The position numbers were made by a program, and so were the translations under genes. This document shows positions 45,701-53,001 of a stretch of DNA of 53,001 nucleotides, piece after piece. The notes beneath the pieces were generated by a model. It searched no databases. It saw only the letters and a program-made list of their open reading frames with translations, and had not been told where the DNA came from. The stretch is from Verrucomicrobiota bacterium (lineage in GTDB: Bacteria; Verrucomicrobiota; Verrucomicrobiia; Verrucomicrobiales; Verrucomicrobiaceae): the NCBI GenBank assembly GCA_963204975.1, contig CAUJJC010000037.1:1-53001 (forward strand), given 5' to 3'. Every line of letters starts with the position of its first letter. Within the stretch, counting starts at the first letter, position 1.

Positions 45701-46759
45701 TCAGGGAGAGGCCAGCGTTTCGTTCAGCACCGCGTCGAGCTGGCCTGCGGACACGTCTTTGCCACGAATAATTCCTTTGGCGTCGATGACGTAGATCGTC
45801 GGCCAGTGGCGAATGTTCCAGACGGCGCTGATGGGACCACGGTTGTATTCGTCGCACCAGTTGCGCCACGAGATGTTCTGCGTGGTGGCGAGCTGCTTGT
45901 AGGTCTCGAGAGGATCCGTGTTCACGCCGAGCATCACCACCTTGTCCGCCTGTGCCTGGACGCTGGCGCGCACGCCGTCGAGCGTGGCATGGCAGGCATG
46001 GCACCATGAGCCCCAAAAGACTAGCACCACCACCTTGCCACGGTATTCGCTGAGCTTGAAGACGGCACCCATGGAGTCCTTGCCTTCGATTTCAGGGCAG
46101 GCTTTTCCGGGGTTGAGATTCTCGATCTCAAAGAGCATCGCAGCCGCTTGGTCCGACAGCTTGAAGCCGCGACACACGACATCTTTGTAAGCCGTGATCA
46201 TTTCGGTGAAGAAGCCGACGGCTTCGGCAAGAGCCGCCTTGGACTTGGGATCGGCGGGATTGCCCTCGCTCTGTCCGAAGAGGCAAAGACCCAGCCCGTG
46301 GGTGGCTGCGGCTTTCTCTTCGATGTTTGGATTTTTTTCGCGAATGATGCGGAGCACGGGTTCTGCCACCGAGGGCTGGGCATGGGAGAGAAAGTCGATG
46401 GTCTCCAGCAGACCCTTCTTGGCCGCGTGCTTTTCCTTGAGATCCTGCAAGGCGACCTGTCCCTGTGGAAGCTGAGTGGCGCGGGTGACCAGCCACGACA
46501 TCGCTGTCATCGAAGCCATTTCATCGGGATGCTCCTGCATGATGCGCAGCATCGTGGGAGCCAGCTTGTCGGGCGAAGGGAACTGTGCGCTCAAGGTCGC
46601 ACGCTCAGCATCGCTCTTCGCTGCGATGAGTTTCTGGCTGTGAGCCCGGATGGTATTGTCGAAGTCGAGGATGATCTGGTTCACATCGAGCGTCGTAACG
46701 GCGGGCTCCTGGGCCTGGCAGGCAAGGGCGATCAAGACGAGAAAGAGAAGGTGGCGCAT
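45701..46759 (-). CDS. Exported TlpA/ResA-like thioredoxin-fold protein
   Basis: 352 residues from ATG 46759, giving a signal peptide (RHLLFLVLIALACQA); the frame extends to 46837 without a leader. The N-terminal 215 residues are helical with a tetratricopeptide-like feel. The C-terminal domain (about 215-352) is redoxin-like with VVLVFWGSWCHACHATLDGV, the CxxC being WCHAC. Such proteins reduce disulfides in the periplasm, for example for cytochrome c maturation, or act in stress responses. It converges exactly with the preceding gene and is divergent from the lipoprotein gene. Confidence 0.85.
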   Translation of the reverse strand: MRHLLFLVLIALACQAQEPAVTTLDVNQIILDFDNTIRAHSQKLIAAKSDAERATLSAQFPSPDKLAPTMLRIMQEHPDEMASMTAMSWLVTRATQLPQGQVALQDLKEKHAAKKGLLETIDFLSHAQPSVAEPVLRIIREKNPNIEEKAAATHGLGLCLFGQSEGNPADPKSKAALAEAVGFFTEMITAYKDVVCRGFKLSDQAAAMLFEIENLNPGKACPEIEGKDSMGAVFKLSEYRGKVVVLVFWGSWCHACHATLDGVRASVQAQADKVVMLGVNTDPLETYKQLATTQNISWRNWCDEYNRGPISAVWNIRHWPTIYVIDAKGIIRGKDVSAGQLDAVLNETLASP

Positions 46760-46899
46760 GAGAAAAGATAGGCTGCAACCCGCGCAACTGTCCACGGCGA
46801 GTGCGTGCGTGCTGCACTTGAGGGCCGCAACGGGCACCCAAAACGAATCGGAAGGCAGCGTTGACAGTGTGCGAAGTGTTTCGATAATAGCAGCCCACT

Positions 46900-47391
46900 A
46901 TGACGGCAACGGCTCGATCTCTCCTTCGTGTGGTGTGCATGGCTTTGACCCTGGGCACCCTGGCTTCCTGCTCCTCCACCTGCAAGGGACCGGGAGGTGC
47001 GATCTCGAAGGTGAAAATCTACACCGTTGACCCGACTCAGCGCCTCAAGGCCGGTGACCCTTCCATCCACTTCGAGCGTTCGTATCACCTCCACGGTGCT
47101 TACACCTTGGCTGAGCAGATGGAGCGCTCGGGCCAATATTACACGGTGATGTGGAAGGCCAAGGATCGCGCTCAACCACTGACGGTGCGCTTCGAATACC
47201 GCCAGCGCGACACCGGACTGACGGTGAAAGTGAAGGAAGAGCAGGTGAGCGATGTGAATCGTTCCAATGTGACCCGTTTCCAGGTGACTGGTGAAGAGTT
47301 TCGCAGCAATGGCCCAGTGACAGCTTGGCGTGCCAGTCTGGTGCGCGGGAAGGAACAGTTGGTCGTAGCTGATTCGTTCCTCTGGAACTAA
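46900..47391 (+). CDS. Lipoprotein of unknown function
   Basis: 163 residues. A signal peptide ends in a lipobox LASC (Cys about 24), predicting attachment to the outer or inner membrane. The mature part is a small strand-rich domain (KVKIYTVDPTQRLKAGDPSI, HFERSYHLHGAYTLAEQMER, YYTVMWKAKDRAQPLTVRFE), typical of small envelope lipoproteins. It is divergent from the TlpA-like gene. No closer family is recognised. Confidence 0.75.
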   Translation: MTATARSLLRVVCMALTLGTLASCSSTCKGPGGAISKVKIYTVDPTQRLKAGDPSIHFERSYHLHGAYTLAEQMERSGQYYTVMWKAKDRAQPLTVRFEYRQRDTGLTVKVKEEQVSDVNRSNVTRFQVTGEEFRSNGPVTAWRASLVRGKEQLVVADSFLWN

Positions 47392-47531
47392 ACCGTTCCC
47401 ATCGTGCCTGCCTCGCCCTGCCAGGGTGACATTTCTCGGGCTCCAGTGTTCCTGGTGATCTCAGAGAATGTCTCCTTCGTATTCAATCGGGCAGGGGATG
47501 GTGACTTTCATCGTCCCCTCAATCACCCCCA

Positions 47532-48065
47532 GTGAATTCCCCTTCCACTATACTCGTTGGTCAAATCAGAGACGTCTTCTGGCTCCGTGTTGACGGCAAA
47601 GGATGTTTTCAAAACAGCGTCAGCGTCAAATCGGCAGTCCAGGATCGCATTGAATCAGGAGTCCGTGACTTCGTATTCGATCTGGATCGTTGTCCGATGA
47701 TGGACTCCACCTTCCTGGGCACTCTGACCGGAGTAGCCCGCGATTTGCGTGATTGCGGCGGCGGCACCGTTACAGTGCTCAACGTGAATGCACGCAACCA
47801 GCAACTGCTCAGCAGCCTGGGGCTTGATCACATCCTCGATGTCGATGTGGATGGCAGCGCGTGGCCGGATGAACGTCGTCAGGCGGCGTGTGAGCTTGAG
47901 CGCTGTTCATCACCTGGCACGATCTGCAAAGCAGAGCAGGCGGCCCATGTGCTCGAAGCCCACCAAGCCTTGTGCGAGGCCAATGCCGCCAATTCCAGCC
48001 GGTTCCGCGACGTGATTGATTTCCTGGAGAAGGAAGTGGGTCGGAAGCTGGCCACCGCTCAGTAG
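47532..48065 (+). CDS. STAS-domain protein (anti-sigma factor antagonist-like)
   Basis: 177 residues. The STAS domain (about 10-110) has FVFDLDRCPMMDSTFLGTLT, with the Ser that is phosphorylated in SpoIIAA-type proteins, and GGTVTVLNVNARNQQLLSSL, then GLDHILDV. About 65 further residues are polar and helical. Such proteins regulate anti-sigma factors by binding switch kinases. No cognate switch kinase or phosphatase is nearby. It converges with an unrelated anti-sigma-like gene, overlapping 7 bases. Confidence 0.85.
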   Translation: MNSPSTILVGQIRDVFWLRVDGKGCFQNSVSVKSAVQDRIESGVRDFVFDLDRCPMMDSTFLGTLTGVARDLRDCGGGTVTVLNVNARNQQLLSSLGLDHILDVDVDGSAWPDERRQAACELERCSSPGTICKAEQAAHVLEAHQALCEANAANSSRFRDVIDFLEKEVGRKLATAQ

Positions 48066-48496
48066 AGAAGGAAAGCGATCTCGTTGTCCGTGAGCGAGGA
48101 GGTGTCCTCCATCGCCACGAGAGCTTCCATATGGTCAAGACCAGCCGTGGGCAGGCTGAGATCATCAGCGATCAAAGCCATCTCTTCATCTGCCAGCGGC
48201 TGAAGGGCAGTCATGTTGGCCACAGAGACATCAGGTGATGTCTCAGGCACCGGGCGATCAAGCAAGGTGACCAGCAGGGCCACGATCACGAAAGCAGCCA
48301 TAGCCATAAGTGCGGGGCGCTGAAGTCCAGCTAACCAAGCAGAAAAATTTTCACTCACACGGGACCACCAGCTCGTTTGCTGAGGCGTGTTGCGGACTTC
48401 GCGAAGCACGTTGGGCAGGAAGTTTGAACGCGGCTCCACCGGACGTGCTTTTCCAAGCAGCTTCCAAAGGGGATCATTGGGGGAAAGCGGTTCCAT
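48059..48496 (-). CDS. Small single-pass membrane protein, possibly anti-sigma-like
   Basis: 145 residues: a cytoplasmic stretch (1-58), one membrane helix (about 61-79, PALMAMAAFVIVALLVTLL) and an acidic outer tail (about 80-145) rich in Glu, Asp and Leu, ending ETSLT-like DNEIAFLLY. The N-terminus EPLSPNDPLWKLLGKARPVE is of the kind seen in ECF anti-sigma factors, but no ECF sigma gene is next to it; the neighbour is rpoD. Function is inferred weakly. Confidence 0.5.
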   Translation of the reverse strand: MEPLSPNDPLWKLLGKARPVEPRSNFLPNVLREVRNTPQQTSWWSRVSENFSAWLAGLQRPALMAMAAFVIVALLVTLLDRPVPETSPDVSVANMTALQPLADEEMALIADDLSLPTAGLDHMEALVAMEDTSSLTDNEIAFLLY

Positions 48497-48625
48497 AGGG
48501 CAGTTTACGTTCTGAGTGAGTCAAACCTCGCGTGCCCAGAAAAGTTGCGCAAGTCACAGCAAACGATGTGCCCAAGCCCCTTGGTGATCGTGAAGTGCCC
48601 TGGGGCAGGGCTTCAAAATGCAGCG

Positions 48626-50488
<1,863 letters not shown>

Positions 50489-50528
50489 AATTGCAGCAAA
50501 CAGCCATCCGCTGGGGTTTTCACGGGGG

Positions 50529-52346
50529 CTACGGAGTATCCTGGGAGGGCTTGGTGCGGTCAAGGTATTCTTTGCGCCAAGCCATGACCTGCTGGTGCAG
50601 TTCGGAGACCCTGGCGGGATCGAGCGCAGGGTCCATCATTCTGGCCTGCGTTTGCTGCACCAAGTGATGGATTCGCGCCAGATCCAGGCTGTTCCAGGCT
50701 TGCTGCGCATCTTCCAGTTTGCCTCCAGGCATGGCCTGGGAATGCAGTTGAACAAAGGCTGCCTGTTCATCCTCAGGTAGCGTGGTGAAAAAGGCCGCCT
50801 GCGCGGGACCGTCGCCAGCAGGGAAATGGCTGTGCCAGACGCGGCTGAGCAGTTCAGTTCCAGGCAGCGTTTGCAAGATGGGTTCCAGGTCAATGCTGCG
50901 CACCCAGTCCATCACCTCCTGGCTGGACAAGGCGAGACCGCAGAGCATCAGCGCAGTCGGATGCTGGAGAGAGAGCAGTTTGCGCGCCTCATCCTGGGCT
51001 GATCCGGGCTTCGCGGCTTTCTGCTCGGCATTCTTTATTTGGCGGCGGACGAAGGCATTCACCTCTTTGCGCAAGGCATCCTCGCTCACCCCTAGTTGCG
51101 CTGCGTGACTGCGAATCATCAGGTCGCGAGCAGCCACACTGGGACTCATGGCGATCGTCACGGCCGTTTGCTCGATAAGTTGAACCTGCCCGCGAAGATC
51201 GCCGCCAGCGGTTGTCGATTTCTTGTGCGTGATCTGGAAATCGAGGAAGTCCACGGCCCCATCGATCACCTTGCGGAAGGCGTCCGCGCCTTGGCTTCTG
51301 ATCAGCGAGTCTGGGTCTTCACCTTTTGGCAACCTAGCCACCTTCACGGTGATGCCGACGGGCGACAAGATTTTGAAGCTCTTCTCAGCGGCGGTGTAGC
51401 CGGCGTTATCGGCATCAAAGCAGAGCACCACCTCCTCGCAGTTCCTCTTGAGCATCTTCGCATGATACTCGGTGAAGGCCGTGCCCTGCGTGGCGACGAC
51501 GTTCTCGATGCCCGCCTCGAAGACCGTGACCATGTCCAACTGCCCCTCGCACACAATGGCACGTCCCAGCTTGCTGATGCCACGACGGCTCTTATCAAAG
51601 CCGAACAGCACCTTGCTCTTCGAGAACAACACCGTCTCGGGCGAGTTCACATACTTCCCGCCCTTCGCTTCGGCACTGAGTTGGCGACCGCTGAACGCGA
51701 TCACCTCGCCGTTCTCATTGCGGATGGGGAACATCAGGCGGTGGCGGAAATAAGGATACGTCTCCCCACTGTCCACTCGCTTGAAGAGCCCGGCATCGAC
51801 CATGAGCTGCTCTGAGTATTTGTGCTCCATCGCCCAGCGTCGCATCCACATGCCCTGTTCGGGCGCGTAGCCGAGCTGCCAGTTTTTTGCGATGGCAGAG
51901 TTGAGCCCGCGCCCTTTCAGATACTGCCGCGCCGCATCGGCCATCGGATGGCGAAGCAGCAGCGAATGGAACCACTCCGTGATGTCGGTATGCACACGCT
52001 TGAGGGCCGCCCGATGCTTGGCCTCGCGCTCGGCATTGGCATCCCAGACCTGTTCTTCAATGCGAATTCCGGCCGCGTCGGCCAGCCGCTTTACAGCCTC
52101 GGTGAAGGTGATGCCCTCGTGTTCCTGGAGAAATTTGATCGCCGTGCCGCCCGCTTTGCAGCCAAAGCAGTGATACATCCCCTTCGACGGGCTGACCGAA
52201 AAACTCGGAGACTTCTCGGTGTGGAAGGGACACAGACCCTGGTAGTTGGTGCCCGCACGTTTCAGTGTCACCACGCGACCGATGACGTCCACGATGTTCG
52301 TGGCGGCAAGGACTTGCTGAATGGTTTCTTCCGGGATGCGCTGCAT
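50529..52346 (-). CDS. dnaG: DNA primase DnaG
   Basis: 605 residues from ATG 52346 ([20 protein letters not shown], aligning with the usual start); ATGs at 52358 and 52361 are alternatives. Longer frames run through an upstream terminator and are rejected. DnaG synthesises RNA primers at the replication fork. It has the CHC2 zinc finger [20 protein letters not shown] with HCFGCKAGG, the catalytic core with [13 protein letters not shown], the TOPRIM acidic motif [17 protein letters not shown] and [14 protein letters not shown], and a C-terminal helicase-binding domain (about 430-600). It leads the dnaG-rpoD operon. Confidence 0.97.
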   Translation of the reverse strand: MQRIPEETIQQVLAATNIVDVIGRVVTLKRAGTNYQGLCPFHTEKSPSFSVSPSKGMYHCFGCKAGGTAIKFLQEHEGITFTEAVKRLADAAGIRIEEQVWDANAEREAKHRAALKRVHTDITEWFHSLLLRHPMADAARQYLKGRGLNSAIAKNWQLGYAPEQGMWMRRWAMEHKYSEQLMVDAGLFKRVDSGETYPYFRHRLMFPIRNENGEVIAFSGRQLSAEAKGGKYVNSPETVLFSKSKVLFGFDKSRRGISKLGRAIVCEGQLDMVTVFEAGIENVVATQGTAFTEYHAKMLKRNCEEVVLCFDADNAGYTAAEKSFKILSPVGITVKVARLPKGEDPDSLIRSQGADAFRKVIDGAVDFLDFQITHKKSTTAGGDLRGQVQLIEQTAVTIAMSPSVAARDLMIRSHAAQLGVSEDALRKEVNAFVRRQIKNAEQKAAKPGSAQDEARKLLSLQHPTALMLCGLALSSQEVMDWVRSIDLEPILQTLPGTELLSRVWHSHFPAGDGPAQAAFFTTLPEDEQAAFVQLHSQAMPGGKLEDAQQAWNSLDLARIHHLVQQTQARMMDPALDPARVSELHQQVMAWRKEYLDRTKPSQDTP

Positions 52347-52381
52347 GAGGGCGGGCATCATGGAACAGGGAACCCAGAAAA

Positions 52382-52412
52382 GCAAAAACGGGCCGGAGTA
52401 ACCTCCGGCCCG
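52382..52412 (-). terminator. Terminator of the DUF1501 gene, upstream of dnaG
   Basis: A perfect 10-bp stem CGGGCCGGAG/CTCCGGCCCG (52389-52412) with a 4-base loop; on the minus strand it is followed by TTTTTGCT. It separates the DUF1501 gene from dnaG and places the dnaG promoter and start downstream of 52382. Confidence 0.92.
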
Positions 52413-52542
52413 CTGTTGTCTTGTCTTGTTGAGGATACCCGCCGTTTCAGCCTCCCATGCCGAAACGTCGAGTGCTCGACGCCACGGATACTGAGTCAAC
52501 GGCCCGCTTTGAGGCGTTCAAATCTTCTCGAACTTTTTTCTG

Positions 52543-53001
52543 CTAAGCGAAAACGTCGAGGATGACCGTGCCCTTGTCCCCCACGGTGAAGGGTCGGTTG
52601 CTGGGGGACATCACCACTTCGTCGATCGGCAGACCGAGCGACCAGCCCACCGTGCTGAGGAAATCCTGCACCGTGACGCCCTTGTCCGCGACCTCGAATC
52701 CGCCCTTGTCACTGGCTCCATAGACGAACCCGCCCTTCACGCCGCCGCCAGCCAGCATGGTGGAAAACACCTTCGGGTGATGATCACGGCCTGCGTTGCC
52801 ATTGATCTTCGGTCCACGGCCAAACTCCGAGCACAGCACCACGATGGTGCTGTCCAGCATACCGCGTGAACTCAGATCCTCCAGCAAGGCGGCGACGCCC
52901 TGGTCCATCTCAGCGCCGCGATCTTCGAGGGCTTCGTCGATGTTGTTGTGCATGTCCCAGCCGCCGCTGGCGACCTCGATGCAGCGCACACCTTTTTCGA
53001 T
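52543..53001 (-). CDS. DUF1501 protein, C-terminal part (runs off the right edge)
   Basis: About 153 C-terminal codons. The piece begins in the family block KGVRCIEVASGGWDMHNNID and includes VVLCSEFGRGPKINGNAGRD, then HHPKVFSTMLAGGGVKGG and a KGTVILDVFA end, all typical of DUF1501. The N-terminus and any partner PSD1 gene lie beyond the window. Its transcript ends at the hairpin at 52382-52412. It is distinct in sequence from the DUF1501 gene at 39643. Confidence 0.92.
   Translation of the reverse strand: MEKGVRCIEVASGGWDMHNNIDEALEDRGAEMDQGVAALLEDLSSRGMLDSTIVVLCSEFGRGPKINGNAGRDHHPKVFSTMLAGGGVKGGFVYGASDKGGFEVADKGVTVQDFLSTVGWSLGLPIDEVVMSPSNRPFTVGDKGTVILDVFA

Overview
The window looks like a chromosomal segment of a Gram-negative member of the Verrucomicrobiota, probably close to Prosthecobacter or Verrucomicrobium. 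The placement is inferred from gene content: a cytochrome/DUF1549/DUF1553 gene followed by a DUF1501 gene, a second DUF1501 gene at the right edge, an ExbB-ExbD-TonB system, GroEL with a His-rich tail, and a recA operator that fits the LexA motif I recall for Verrucomicrobia (TGTTC-N4-GAACA). DNA is GC-rich with dense coding on both strands. I recognise no rRNA, tRNA, CRISPR array, transposase or intact integrase.

Layout. 1-6.3 kb (minus): plsY start, NYN/OST-HTH protein, a DapA-like protein, a secreted protein coupled to recA, then exbD-exbB-tonB. 6.5-12.5 kb (plus): a tight aminotransferase-glycosyltransferase-ketoisomerase operon for a 3-amino-sugar, an APC permease, a GlcD-type oxidase and a TVP38-like membrane protein. 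12.7-17.4 kb (plus): chaperones, dnaK, an AP2-domain protein, groES, groEL. 17.4-23.2 kb: an accessory zone with a secreted esterase, a DUF5615/DUF433 pair, a frameshifted AbiGi-like gene, a truncated cupredoxin gene abutting a decayed groEL 3' end, a DUF499-like relic, a beta-barrel protein and an acyl-carrier-like protein with a basic tail. 23.2-36.3 kb: glyS, dCMP deaminase, argH, NUDIX, tatC, an FAD enzyme, a membrane protein, a PrsW protease and acs. 36.4-46.8 kb: AraC regulator, PSD1/DUF1501 pair, a secreted nuclease-like protein with a D-aminoacylase, two unknown proteins and a TlpA-like protein. 46.9-53 kb: lipoprotein, STAS protein, an anti-sigma-like protein, rpoD with two AT-hooks, dnaG and a DUF1501 gene running off the edge.

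The most distinctive signal is in 17.3-23.2 kb. The groEL 3' untranslated module (a hairpin with loop CCCAACCA, the linker AACACACGAACC, then a terminator) occurs three times: after groEL, after a decayed groEL tail, and once with no gene upstream. The stem sequences differ between copies, yet the first and third remain perfectly paired. The modules bracket two blocks of accessory and broken genes between groEL and glyS, which looks like repeated insertion or duplication at the groEL 3' end. Other points worth testing are the LexA box at recA, a sigma-54-like promoter before dnaK, AT-hooks in the main sigma factor, an ACP-like protein paired with an outer-membrane protein, and a compositionally odd insertion in GlyRS.
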